Source: Stakelama pacifica
Lineage (GTDB): Bacteria; Pseudomonadota; Alphaproteobacteria; Sphingomonadales; Sphingomonadaceae
DNA length: 64,000 nucleotides
NCBI RefSeq assembly: GCF_004361835.1
Contig: NZ_SNWD01000012.1
Location: 45,369 to 109,368 of the forward strand
Direction of reading: 5' to 3'
Part shown: in pieces, positions 24,727 through 32,497 of the stretch
How the letters are laid out: each line of letters starts with the position of its first letter
Position numbering within the stretch: the stretch's first letter is position 1
Program-made: the position numbers and the translations under genes
The notes under the pieces: model-generated
Told to the model about the DNA's origin: nothing
The model's input: only the letters and a program-made list of their open reading frames with translations
Databases searched by the model: none

Positions 24727-24969
24727 TCAGGTCAGGTAGATCTCGCGGGAGGGCCGCTGCGGATAGCGGAAGCTCTGGGTGGCGTGCGGATAGGCAAGCG
24801 CGTCGACGATCGCGACGAGGCGCAGGGCGCTGGCGGTAGCGAACGCGGGCTCGCTCCGCACGACGGCATTGCGGGCGGGCGCGAGGTCGTGCCCCATCAT
24901 CATCAGCTCTTCCTCGTCGCGACGGCGCCGATCAGGATCGCATGGTATCGGCTTGGCTTGCTCTCGCAC
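24727..24969 (-). CDS. Hypothetical protein, 80 residues (uncertain)
   Basis: GTG 24969 opens a frame with an acidic and Met-rich segment (DEEELMMMGHDLAPARN) and a helical region ending SFRYPQRPSREIYLT. It would follow the ArdC operon on the same strand and overlaps the end of the preceding frame by 38 bases. I recognise no family, and the ribosome site is weak; a shorter start at one of the internal Met codons is possible. Confidence 0.35.
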   Translation of the reverse strand: MREQAKPIPCDPDRRRRDEEELMMMGHDLAPARNAVVRSEPAFATASALRLVAIVDALAYPHATQSFRYPQRPSREIYLT

Positions 24970-25288
24970 GGTGAGAACGCCTGCCTCGATCCGAAGGGGG
25001 CTGCGTTCGATGATGCCAAGTGGATGGAACGGCGAAGGGGTCTTTGCCCGCTACGACGCGGCCGGGATAGAGGCGGCTGCGCCGCTCGTTGACTGCGCCG
25101 CTCCCCCGCTCGCCGGGGGAGCGGCGCGCGATTTTACGGGGCTGATCGGCGATGAAGCTGCCACGCCCGCCCCGGAACGCGACGACGACGTTTCCGCCGT
25201 CCCAATGGCCGGAGACGATGCCGCGCCGGGGGATGCTGCCGATCGGCTCGCCCGTCATTATGTCAGTGGCGGTGCGCAGCGGGGTCAT
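24932..25288 (-). CDS. Hypothetical protein, 118 residues
   Basis: ATG 25288 overlaps the DUF7673 stop as ATGA, the main reason to accept it. The N-terminal 60 residues (MTPLRTATDIMTGEPIG, then GNVVVAFRGGRGSFIAD) look like an ordered beta-rich domain. The C-terminal half is basic and low in hydrophobic residues and may be unstructured. No family recognised. Fourth gene of the ardC operon. Confidence 0.5.
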   Translation of the reverse strand: MTPLRTATDIMTGEPIGSIPRRGIVSGHWDGGNVVVAFRGGRGSFIADQPRKIARRSPGERGSGAVNERRSRLYPGRVVAGKDPFAVPSTWHHRTQPPSDRGRRSHRARASQADTMRS

Positions 25289-25602
25289 GCGGGCCGCCAT
25301 TGCTCAACCAGCGCCGCCATCGCGTCGCGGTAGCCCCAGGCATCGGCATAGACGGTCGGCTCGGCTGCCAGATAGGCCATAACGATCAGCATATCCTCCG
25401 AAATGGAGGCATCGCAGTTGCAGAGGTGAAGGATCGGGAAGTGGCCCCATTCGCCCCCATCCCACCATGCCAGCAGGAAGTCGGCCGCGCGCGAGGCTTG
25501 GCCGGTGTCGGACCCGGCGACGACGATCAGGCGGGCGACGGCCTCGCCGACTTCCGCGAAGCTGACGGCCCGGATCGCGGGGCGGCGTTGGGGAGGGCTC
25601 AT
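25285..25602 (-). CDS. DUF7673-like plasmid protein
   Basis: 105 residues from ATG 25602 with AGGA upstream. The sequence TGQASRAADFLLAWWDGGEWG, followed by a short acidic segment and AMAALVEQWRPA, is the pattern I know from DUF7673 proteins, small cytoplasmic proteins of unknown function that accompany ArdC on plasmids. Its stop overlaps the next start by four bases. Confidence 0.6.
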   Translation of the reverse strand: MSPPQRRPAIRAVSFAEVGEAVARLIVVAGSDTGQASRAADFLLAWWDGGEWGHFPILHLCNCDASISEDMLIVMAYLAAEPTVYADAWGYRDAMAALVEQWRPA

Positions 25603-25622
25603 AGGCTAGTTCCTGCTGGCTA

Positions 25623-26276
25623 TCATGTGGGGAAGGGGACGGGGACCAACAGCGCCTCGTCGATCGGCTCGACGTCGCGCAGCTCCACCATCGGCGTTTT
25701 CTCGACGCGCTCCGCGCCGATCGGATCGAGATAGACATAGAGGTGGTCGGCAAAGACGGGGCTGCACAAGCGCCACACGACACCCCTGCGCCCGACGCGG
25801 CGCTCAAAGCGGCCATCGTAGGACACGGACGATCCGGCGATGCGGACGCGCTGCCCGACGCGCAGCCAGTTCGCGGCCGAGCGGATCAGCGCCGTCTTGT
25901 CGTCCTCGCTCAAGCCGGGTCGGCCGATGCCGAACGTCGCGTTGCAGTCGAGCGCGATCCGCGCCAGCTTTTCCTCAACCGGCTCGGGTTTCCAATCGAT
26001 GACCGGCCCGGGCGCGGCCTTGTGCATGTGTGTCACCGGCTTCCCGCCGAACAGGTCGGGTTGCACGCCGACGAGACGGCGGTTGAACATCGCCTTGTGA
26101 TAATCGCGCCGCCATTGCGCTTCGGGGGTCAGCGGATTCGCGGTCGGCCCGTCGCGCATGATCGCGATCAGCTCGTTAAACTCCTCCTCGCTCACGGTGG
26201 CGACGCTCAGGTCATAGACCAGTCGCGCCGCCACGCCCCGGCCCTCATCGGGGCCGGGGTAGCCGGGGACGGTCAC
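25623..26276 (-). CDS. Hypothetical protein in the ardC operon, 217 residues
   Basis: GTG 26276 overlaps the ardC stop as GTGA, showing coupling. The protein contains FNELIAIMRDGPTANPLTPEAQWRRDYHKAMFN, which I know only as conserved among plasmid proteins near ArdC, and a C-terminal SH3-like stretch (VGQRVRIAGSSVSYDGRFERR). No catalytic motif stands out. A much longer open frame through ardC in this register is spurious. Confidence 0.6.
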   Translation of the reverse strand: MTVPGYPGPDEGRGVAARLVYDLSVATVSEEEFNELIAIMRDGPTANPLTPEAQWRRDYHKAMFNRRLVGVQPDLFGGKPVTHMHKAAPGPVIDWKPEPVEEKLARIALDCNATFGIGRPGLSEDDKTALIRSAANWLRVGQRVRIAGSSVSYDGRFERRVGRRGVVWRLCSPVFADHLYVYLDPIGAERVEKTPMVELRDVEPIDEALLVPVPFPT

Positions 26277-27208
26277 GCCGCTTCCTCCAGCTCGGCCGCC
26301 GTCTCGACGGCCATGCGGGTCAGCAGCCAGTCGGAAGCGTCCTGCGCGAGCCGTGCGGCCGTGAAGATGCACCGCTTGTCGTTGCGGAGGGCTTGAAGCC
26401 AATTCGCCAGATAGGCGGCTTGGTCCTCGCGGTCGTGGAGCTTGATGCCGATGGTGGCGCTGACGAACGCGGCCCCAAGCTCGGCGACCAGTTCCTCGCG
26501 GGCGTAGTCCTCGCGCTTCGTGGAAATGAGGGAGGGACGGGCAAGGCGGTCGACGTGTCCCGTCGCGTGGCAAAGCTCGTGCGCCAGGGTCGAATAATAA
26601 TCGTCGCTGGTGTGGAAGTCGGCAAACTGCGGCATGACGACATGATCGCCGCTCGGCTGATAATAGGGCTGGGAGCCGAAGTGCTTGAGGGTGACGGGCA
26701 CGCGGGCAAAGAGCGCGTCCAGTTCGGCGTCCCGCTCGTCGGGATTGGTCGCGGTGATGATCGGCGCGGGGGTCGGATATTTCGCCTCGATGCCGTCGAT
26801 CTGCTCCGCATTGAAGACCGTGTAACGCTTGAGGAACGCTACCTGACGCTTGCCGTCCTCGCCGCGCTCTCCGCCCCCCTGTGCCTTGCTGTCGGCGTCC
26901 ACCTCGATCTTGTTGGCATAAACGACGGGTGAGCCCTTCTCGCCCTTGCGGACGCAGCCGCCGAGCGCGAGCGCCTGCTTGAAGGTCAGCCAATGCGGTG
27001 AGGCATAGCCGTTCGTCATGGCGGCAACCCAAAGGGTCAGGACGTTGATGCCGCGATAGGGAACGCCCGTCGAGCGCAGCGGGATTTTGGGCGCGGTGCT
27101 GCCGTTCCACGATTTCGACCAAGGCCGGGTGCCCGCCTCGATCATGGCAATCATCTGGTCGGTGATTTCCTGATAGATATCGGCCCGGTTGTCGGTGATC
27201 CGTCCCAT
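26273..27208 (-). CDS. ardC: ArdC-type antirestriction protein (ssDNA-binding domain plus metallopeptidase domain)
   Basis: 311 residues from ATG 27208, preceded by AAGGAAAGGAAG. The N-terminal domain (IYQEITDQMIAMIEAGTRPW, then PLRSTGVPYRGINVL and GYASPHWLTFKQA) is the ssDNA-binding ArdC/DUF1738 domain. The C-terminal domain is a zincin with HELCH at residues 210-214. ArdC of pSA was described as protecting incoming single-stranded plasmid DNA from restriction. It heads an operon of at least four genes and directly follows leader copy 3, so expression may be controlled by that RNA. Confidence 0.9.
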   Translation of the reverse strand: MGRITDNRADIYQEITDQMIAMIEAGTRPWSKSWNGSTAPKIPLRSTGVPYRGINVLTLWVAAMTNGYASPHWLTFKQALALGGCVRKGEKGSPVVYANKIEVDADSKAQGGGERGEDGKRQVAFLKRYTVFNAEQIDGIEAKYPTPAPIITATNPDERDAELDALFARVPVTLKHFGSQPYYQPSGDHVVMPQFADFHTSDDYYSTLAHELCHATGHVDRLARPSLISTKREDYAREELVAELGAAFVSATIGIKLHDREDQAAYLANWLQALRNDKRCIFTAARLAQDASDWLLTRMAVETAAELEEAA

Positions 27209-27227
27209 GATTTCTTCCTTTCCTTTG

Positions 27228-27467
27228 AGGCTGAAAGCCGGTCGCAACAGCAACCGGCTCTGCCTTTCCGGCGAGGAACGGGATGGGGAGGGAGAGCGAG
27301 AATCTACCGCTGGCGCGGGCGAGCCGCCCTAGCGTGGCCGACACCCTGCTGGGGGTCGGGTGCCACGCTTGGCGGATTACTCGGACGGTCGATTGTCGTT
27401 CGGGAACGAAAGGGCAGCCGCCCTTGGTGTTCCCCGGCGCTGACGGGCCTCCGGGGGAGGGCTGCGG
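27228..27467 (-). ncRNA. Structured 5' leader element, copy 3 (upstream of ardC)
   Basis: The variable stem reads AGCGTGGC (27331-27338) with GCCACGCT (27362-27369), where copies 1 and 2 have AGCGCGGC/GCCGCGCT, a compensatory C-G to T-A change. The inner stem and the terminal GCCGGT/ACCGGC hairpin are also kept. The element ends 20 bases before ardC. The 5' UTR of an antirestriction gene is a reported setting of the radC RNA motif. Confidence 0.75.
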
Positions 27468-27513
27468 CGCCCACAGGCTCACACCGCGCGATTGCGCGAC
27501 CGATGCCGGAGGC

Positions 27514-27810
27514 TCATGCGGGGAAGAGGATCGAAGCATAGTCCTGCGCACCGTGCAGGATGTGGACGATCACCACCTTGTCGGGCTCGACACGGTAGAA
27601 GATCAGATAGTCACCATGTCCGCGCCGACGCACGCCTGCGGCCTCGTAGCGCGGGACCAGGGGGAATCGCTTCGGCATGTCAGCCAAGCCAAGGCACTTG
27701 CCGCGCAACTCCCGGACGAAGCTGAGCGCGCGGCCCGGATTGTCGCGGGCGATGTAGTCGCCGATCGTCTCAAGATCGTGTTCGGCTTCGTCGGTAAAAT
27801 CGACGATCAT
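27514..27810 (-). CDS. parE: ParE/RelE-family toxin
   Basis: 98 residues with the RelE/ParE fold: DFTDEAEHDLETIGDYIAR at the start, RFPLVPRYEAAGVRRRGHGDYLIFYRV in the centre and VVIVHILHGAQDY at the end. ParE toxins inhibit DNA gyrase; whether this one does so or cleaves mRNA cannot be told from sequence. The start overlaps the antitoxin stop by four bases, the normal antitoxin-first arrangement. Confidence 0.9.
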   Translation of the reverse strand: MIVDFTDEAEHDLETIGDYIARDNPGRALSFVRELRGKCLGLADMPKRFPLVPRYEAAGVRRRGHGDYLIFYRVEPDKVVIVHILHGAQDYASILFPA

Positions 27811-28064
27811 TCGGCGCCTTCGGACATGGCACGGTATTTGGCCTCAAGCCGATCGAAAACATGGGCTGCGGGCGTGGTGCGCCCGGCATCCGCATCGGCG
27901 ATACCGCGGGCGATCGACGCGTCCAGCGCCGCGAGCCGCGCTTCACGGTCCTGCACGAGGCGCACGCCTTCGCGAAGCACTTCGCTTTTCGAGTTGTAGC
28001 GGCCGGCAGCGACGAGCTGGGCGACGAAACTTTCGAGCTGCTGACCTAGATCGGCACTTATCAT
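27807..28064 (-). CDS. parD: ParD-family antitoxin
   Basis: 85 residues with a ribbon-helix-helix N-terminus (FVAQLVAAGRYNSKSEVLREGVRLVQDRE) typical of ParD and an acidic helical tail that would wrap the toxin. It should neutralise ParE and repress its own promoter. An AT-rich stretch upstream (28085-28135) contains ATCAAC/GTTGAT, a plausible operator. It stabilises the plasmid by post-segregational killing. Confidence 0.88.
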   Translation of the reverse strand: MISADLGQQLESFVAQLVAAGRYNSKSEVLREGVRLVQDREARLAALDASIARGIADADAGRTTPAAHVFDRLEAKYRAMSEGAE

Positions 28065-28136
28065 CGCGATCTCCTTTCACGCCGAAGATAGCACCTTATC
28101 AACAGTTGATAAAGGATTCGCGTTTATACGATCTAA

Positions 28137-28154
28137 GTGTGCCACGTGGCACAC
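28137..28154. repeat. parS-like palindrome, site 2
   Basis: Exact copy of GTGTGCCACGTGGCACAC, intergenic, between parD and a small membrane-protein gene. Confidence 0.75.
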
Positions 28155-28168
28155 CCTCCACGCGGGCC

Positions 28169-28516
28169 CTAGAGCCATTGCCCCTGAAGGACGGCGCCGA
28201 ACTCAATGGCGAGAGTGACGGTGCCGGCGACCAGCGCGGCGAGCGCGAACAGCGCGAGCCGCGCCGGGATGCCGGGGCGCGGTCTGTCGGTCTCGGTGAT
28301 GGCGATGGCGGCGCCGATCGCGAGCGCAAGGATCAGCGCCGGCCCCAGCTCGTAGAGGACCAGGCCGGGGAGGCGGTTGGGGAGCAGGTAGGGAAAATTG
28401 CGTATGACGCGACCGGCCAGGACGGCGCCGATGACAAGGGATAGCGCCATGCCCCAACGGCCGATCACGACGGCGGCGGGAGAACCGCGCTCAAGCAATG
28501 GAGCGGTTTCCCGCAC
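28169..28516 (-). CDS. Small multi-span inner-membrane protein
   Basis: 115 residues from GTG 28516, or about 93 from ATG 28450. Three hydrophobic segments (MALSLVIGAVLAG, LYELGPALILALAIGAAIAI and LALFALAALVAGTVTLAIEF) indicate an integral membrane protein. I recognise no family. The 138 bp between it and the nuclease gene contain a GCGGCGC-gta-GCGCCGC hairpin and other GC-rich dyads. Confidence 0.55.
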   Translation of the reverse strand: MRETAPLLERGSPAAVVIGRWGMALSLVIGAVLAGRVIRNFPYLLPNRLPGLVLYELGPALILALAIGAAIAITETDRPRPGIPARLALFALAALVAGTVTLAIEFGAVLQGQWL

Positions 28517-28654
28517 AAGCTACGCCCGCCCGCGAGGGCGGCCCGCTGTGGCCTAGTCTGATCGTCACCCGGTAGGGCGGAAACCCGGTGACGGGGTTCC
28601 GCGGAGCGGCGCGTAGCGCCGCGGAGTAGAGCACGGGCCGGAGGCAGGCCCCGC

Positions 28655-29254
28655 TTACTGCTTGATCGTCCCTACGTTGCATCCCTGCGGCACCTGTGCC
28701 CTGCGAACGGCAAGTTGACGCATCGCCTCATAGTCGACGCCCCAAAGTCCTGCCCTTCTCGCTGCGGCTTTCTGCATCAAATCGACATAGGCTCCGCCTG
28801 AAAACACCCGGTAATCGACGGCATAGCCTTGAGCGACCATTGTAGCTCCGACACTCGCCTTATTCGCGGGAAAGCGACACGCCAGATTCAAGCGGCCATA
28901 ACTCTTCGGATCGGTCCGACACTGGTTCTCTCGACGAAGCGCGTAATCGAACATCGACACGGAACAATCCATCCCACCGTCTCGGGTCGCCAAACCCCGC
29001 AACACGTCTGTCGAAATGGCTTTAAGCTGCGGCAAATCATCGTCCGGTGCATCGATCCCGACGACACGCACCCGCCCGTTGGCAAAATCGATGGTATCTC
29101 CATCGATAATTCTCGGCGTCGTCGACGAAAGCCGTGTTTTCGAGACTTCGATCAACGACTGCTTGTTCTGTGAAATTGCATAGCTCGCGACGATCAGGAA
29201 CGTCGCGCCCATCGTCCATCGCTGGAACCGCGTCGCTCCCGGAAACAGCTTCAT
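28655..29254 (-). CDS. Thermonuclease (SNase)-family protein, membrane-anchored or secreted
   Basis: 199 residues from ATG 29254, overlapping the primase-like stop. One N-terminal hydrophobic segment (WTMGATFLIVASYAIS) precedes an OB-fold SNase domain: RIIDGDTIDFANGRVRVVGIDAPD has the catalytic Asp and Arg, and KSYGRLNLACRF is the usual second Arg region. Staphylococcal-nuclease homologues on plasmids are common and may process nucleic acid in the periplasm. Coupled to the upstream toprim gene. Confidence 0.8.
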   Translation of the reverse strand: MKLFPGATRFQRWTMGATFLIVASYAISQNKQSLIEVSKTRLSSTTPRIIDGDTIDFANGRVRVVGIDAPDDDLPQLKAISTDVLRGLATRDGGMDCSVSMFDYALRRENQCRTDPKSYGRLNLACRFPANKASVGATMVAQGYAVDYRVFSGGAYVDLMQKAAARRAGLWGVDYEAMRQLAVRRAQVPQGCNVGTIKQ

Positions 29255-30135
29255 AGCGAACGGATCTCGCGCAAGAGGTCGTTCCAATCGCCAGTATGGG
29301 GCGGCGGCTTGACGAGGAGCTGGCGGCCATTGGCCGTCAGGTGCGGGGTGGCGCGCTCGATAGCGCGCGCCGCCTCGCCCCCATGCTGGCTGTAGATGAC
29401 GACGGTGTGGACGCTCTCCGGGATCGCTACTGCCTGATACCGCTCGATCCCCAGGACGGGCCACACGAAGCGTCCAGGCCCGAGCATGTTCATCACGCTC
29501 GCGGCGTCCTCGACGCCTTCGGCGAGGCGGAGCGTGCCGTCGAGCGGGATGCCGCCCCAGCGGACCGCGCCGACACCGGGGTTGCCAAGCATCCGCTTCG
29601 GCTCATCGAAGTCGGCCTTCCAAAGCCCGTCAGGGCGCAGGAAGGTCCGGTGGATGGCGACGACGCCGGAGTCCTCCTCGACGGGCACGATCAGCGCCGG
29701 CGCGAACGCCTTGGCGGTGCCGGCGCCGCACTGGCAGCGCGGATCGAAGCGTGCGTTAATGCCGTCGGGAAGGATAAGACGGCCCTCGCGCATGTAGCGA
29801 TCGGCGAGGGTGCCGGCGAACGGCTCGGCGTGTCGCCATACCGCCAGCGCGAGCTTGCTGAGGTCGGCCTTGTTCTCCTGGCGCTGGCCGGGGTCATGGT
29901 CAGCGGGCGCGAGGATCGTGCCCGAGCGCAGCGCCGACATGATCGCATCGGCCGTGCAGCCGGCGAAGCAATGGAAGAGGACGGCCCGCTCGCCGACCCG
30001 GATCGACAGGCTGGCCTTGCCGTCGGCGTGGGCAGGGCACCGACACATGGCGAAGTCGCCCTGCCACTTCCCGCCGAGCTGGCGGACGATCCGCTCGGCC
30101 TGGTCCTCGATCGACGCTCCGTCTCGTCGGGCCAT
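29251..30135 (-). CDS. DUF7146/toprim primase-like protein
   Basis: 294 residues. The N-terminus has a CHC2-type zinc ribbon (MCRCPAHADGKASLSI, then LFHCFAGC), followed by a middle domain and a toprim region with the conserved Glu in LRLAEGVEDAASVM. The usual second motif with Asp-x-Asp is replaced by VVIYSQHGGEAARAIE. Plasmid proteins of this type assist replication or lagging-strand synthesis after conjugation. Loss of the metal-binding Asp pair makes full catalytic activity doubtful. Divergent from the transfer operon. Confidence 0.75.
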   Translation of the reverse strand: MARRDGASIEDQAERIVRQLGGKWQGDFAMCRCPAHADGKASLSIRVGERAVLFHCFAGCTADAIMSALRSGTILAPADHDPGQRQENKADLSKLALAVWRHAEPFAGTLADRYMREGRLILPDGINARFDPRCQCGAGTAKAFAPALIVPVEEDSGVVAIHRTFLRPDGLWKADFDEPKRMLGNPGVGAVRWGGIPLDGTLRLAEGVEDAASVMNMLGPGRFVWPVLGIERYQAVAIPESVHTVVIYSQHGGEAARAIERATPHLTANGRQLLVKPPPHTGDWNDLLREIRSL

Positions 30136-30230
30136 CTCTGGACACTCCCATGTCTACCCGCATAACTATTAATGCGGCGTAAAACATCGCGCCAGCGAAA
30201 ACATATGAAATCGCTTATTCGCAGGGCAGG

Positions 30231-30518
30231 ATGGAATTAGAACTTATATTAGAGCGCGAGCTGACGACGCAACGCCCCCCGGGCGGAAGCATCACCGACA
30301 TCCACGTCTGTCAGCATGAATGCGGCAAGTGGCACATCAATATCCGGGTGAGTTGGCGAGGCACGTCGCTGTTCCATGTCGGTCTTTACGACAAGAAGCG
30401 TATCCGCCTGTATAAAAAGGCTTCTTCAGCCATTCGGCATATAGTTCTGGGCTACGGATACGAAGGCGTGATCCACGTGCATCCTTATCATGGATTGCAG
30501 GAGGCAAGCAGTTTCTAA
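30231..30518 (+). CDS. Hypothetical protein, 95 residues
   Basis: ATG 30231 follows GCAGGGCAGG. The sequence has CQHECGKWHINIRVSWRG and later GVIHVHPYHG, rich in His and Cys and possibly metal-binding. No membrane span or family is recognised. It sits in the AT-richer divergent region between the primase-like gene and the transfer operon, so it could be a regulator or an entry-region gene. Confidence 0.5.
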   Translation: MELELILERELTTQRPPGGSITDIHVCQHECGKWHINIRVSWRGTSLFHVGLYDKKRIRLYKKASSAIRHIVLGYGYEGVIHVHPYHGLQEASSF

Positions 30519-30639
30519 TCCGATTTGGATGTTCTGCGAACCGTTCTCAAAAACAGACGAACCGAGCATCTAACGCGCTTTTCGGTCTAGTCCCCGTCCA
30601 TGTCGCGACTTACCCTGTCAGCACGACAGGAGTGAAAAC

Positions 30640-31038
30640 ATGGCAAATCGCTTATGTTCCTCTATCGCGACGACTGCACTTATCGCTGCCTCGATCGTCG
30701 CGACGCCTGCTCGGGCGGCCGACTCCACCTGGGCTTGCGAGGTGCTGCTTTGCGCGAGCAATCCAGGCGGATGGATGCAGTTCGCCGAGTGCGTGCCGCC
30801 GATCCGCAAGCTGATCTCGCATCTGGCGCTGGGAGGGGGCTTCCCGACCTGTAGCGCGGGCGGGGTCCGTAAGGCGGACTATACCAAGCCGAAGAACGGA
30901 CGGCCCGGATACGTCGTGATGACGATGACCGACGGCAACCGAACGCGCTACACCGTGCCCTCGGCGGCGCAGGTGGCCCAAGCAGAGGCCACAGCGCAGC
31001 CGGGTGGTCCGCTCGGATCAGAAAGTTTGGAGCGGTAA
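30640..31038 (+). CDS. TrbM/KikA-like conjugal transfer protein
   Basis: 132 residues from ATG 30640 with AGGAG upstream. A signal peptide (IATTALIAASIVATPARA) is followed by WACEVLLCASNPGGWMQFAEC, the spaced-Cys pattern of TrbM/KikA proteins, periplasmic proteins linked to conjugation. Its stop overlaps the VirB1 start as TAATG, placing it first in the virB operon. The C-terminal ~50 residues are variable. Confidence 0.65.
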   Translation: MANRLCSSIATTALIAASIVATPARAADSTWACEVLLCASNPGGWMQFAECVPPIRKLISHLALGGGFPTCSAGGVRKADYTKPKNGRPGYVVMTMTDGNRTRYTVPSAAQVAQAEATAQPGGPLGSESLER

Positions 31039-31727
31039 TGACGCTCCCCGCCGCGGTCATCATGGGTCTCGCGGCGCAATGCGCGCCTAATGTGGCACCC
31101 GCTACCATCGCGGCGATCGTCCAGACGGAAAGCCGCGGGTTCGAGCTGGCGATCGGGGTCAACGGCATCGCACGCCAGCCCGCGCCGGCGACGAGCGTGG
31201 CGCAGGCGGTCGAGACTGCCCGCTACTATGTCGGCAAGGGCTATTCGGTCGATCTCGGGCTCGGCCAGATCAACTCGCGGAACATGAAGGCCCTCGGCCT
31301 GACGTGGGACAATGTGTTCGATCCCTGCACCAACATCGCCGCGGCGGGAGCGGTGCTGTCCGGCAATTATCGGAGCGTGCGCGCGGGGCTTCACCCCCAG
31401 CGCGCGCTTCGCATTGCCCTATCCATGTATAACACCGGGTCGCAGTCGCGTGGCTTCTCCAACGGCTATGTCGGGAAAGTTGTCGGCAATGCCGGCTTCG
31501 CCGACGGCATCCAGCCCGTCGCCGTCCGCGTGAGCGCGTCCACCGGCGCAACAGATACCGGCGAAGGGTCGAGCGCGGCTGCGCAGCTCGCCGCGCTGGT
31601 CGAGGAAAACACGTCCGCTGCGGGGCAGTCGAAGGCTGCGCCACCCCCACCGCCGCCATCGTGGGACGTGTTTGCGAGGGCGGAATATGAGCGAGCGCGG
31701 CTCGCCGGAGAAGGAGAAAACCGATGA
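31038..31727 (+). CDS. virB1: VirB1-type lytic transglycosylase
   Basis: 229 residues. The SLT fold is clear: IAAIVQTESRGFELAIGVNG with the catalytic Glu, then GYSVDLGLGQINSRNM, and the AAGAVLSGNYRS helix with ALSMYNTGS. VirB1 opens peptidoglycan for assembly of the transfer channel. The C-terminal region is proline- and alanine-rich. The stop overlaps virB2 as ATGA. Confidence 0.92.
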   Translation: MTLPAAVIMGLAAQCAPNVAPATIAAIVQTESRGFELAIGVNGIARQPAPATSVAQAVETARYYVGKGYSVDLGLGQINSRNMKALGLTWDNVFDPCTNIAAAGAVLSGNYRSVRAGLHPQRALRIALSMYNTGSQSRGFSNGYVGKVVGNAGFADGIQPVAVRVSASTGATDTGEGSSAAAQLAALVEENTSAAGQSKAAPPPPPPSWDVFARAEYERARLAGEGENR

Positions 31728-32089
31728 CTCTCGCATCTTTCGGTGGGCCGGCGCTGGCCCTCCGAGCCCGTGTCACCGGCTACGTCGACGCGATGACCCC
31801 GCGCCAGCGCAAGTTTTCGCGGGTGCTGTCGATGTTCAGCCTGGTCGCGCTGACGTCGCTGCTGTCGGCCGAGCCGGCGTTCGCACAAACCAATCTGGAG
31901 AGCTTCGGCAACGCGGTCCTCGGGCTGCTGAGCAACGGCCTCCTGCGCATCGTCGCGATCCTCGCGCTGATCGCGGCAGGCTTCGGGTGGCTGACGGGTC
32001 GGGTCAACACCGGGGCGCTCGTCACCGTCATCATCGGCATCGCGATCATCTTCTCGGCGCCGTGGATCGTCGATCAGCTCCAGGGCTGA
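31724..32089 (+). CDS. virB2: VirB2 pilin
   Basis: 121 residues. A long N-terminal leader ends near SAEPAFAQT, and the mature part has two hydrophobic helices (LLRIVAILALIAAGFGWL and GALVTVIIGIAIIFSAPWIV), matching VirB2/TrbC pilins that polymerise into the conjugative pilus. The N-terminal ~50 residues before the signal are longer than usual, and internal starts at the later Met codons are possible. Confidence 0.88.
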   Translation: MTLASFGGPALALRARVTGYVDAMTPRQRKFSRVLSMFSLVALTSLLSAEPAFAQTNLESFGNAVLGLLSNGLLRIVAILALIAAGFGWLTGRVNTGALVTVIIGIAIIFSAPWIVDQLQG

Positions 32090-32152
32090 TCTTCATGGAA
32101 GCGGGGCGTCCCCACGCCCCGCTTCCGCCTGTGTTTTGTGAAAGGGCGTAGC

Positions 32153-32497
32153 GTGGACGAAGAACGGGAAGTGATGGCGCGCAACACGCTGTTCCTGGCG
32201 GTGACGCGGCCCGCGCTGTTCGCGGGCATCCCGATCGAGGCGGCCGTGGTGATCCTGCTGTCCTCGGTAATCACGCTGATCGGCACCACGAACCCGATCT
32301 ATGGCGGCGTCGTAGCCGCGGTGATGTTCGGCATCTCGCGTCTCGTGGTGCGGCACGACGTCAACGCCTTCCGGCTGATCTTCCTATGGGGCCGCACCAA
32401 GGCGGCCAACCGCAACCGCGTCTTTTGGGGCGGCTCGAGCTACACGCCGCTCCCCCTGAAGGGCATCAAGCGAAAGGGGTTCGGCCGCAATGGCTAG
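32153..32497 (+). CDS. virB3: VirB3 inner-membrane protein
   Basis: 114 residues from GTG 32153 (an upstream GTG at 32138 adds five; ATG 32174 would remove seven). Typical VirB3 sequence: ARNTLFLAVTRPALFAGIPI, then a span SSVITLIGTTNPIYGGVV and DVNAFRLIFLW. VirB3 works with VirB4 at the inner membrane in pilus assembly. It overlaps virB4 by eight bases. Confidence 0.88.
   Translation: MDEEREVMARNTLFLAVTRPALFAGIPIEAAVVILLSSVITLIGTTNPIYGGVVAAVMFGISRLVVRHDVNAFRLIFLWGRTKAANRNRVFWGGSSYTPLPLKGIKRKGFGRNG

Noticed and set aside
25623..27551. A 642-codon open frame through ardC and its leader
   Set aside because: It is the register of the real 217-residue gene extended backwards through ardC and the structured leader; Arg/Ser-rich translation, no ribosome site, and ArdC is in another frame.
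28520..28655. tRNA or other stable RNA in the GC-rich hairpin region
   Set aside because: Hairpins such as GCGGCGC-gta-GCGCCGC are visible, but no cloverleaf or known RNA signature could be traced; no tRNA or rRNA gene was seen in the window.
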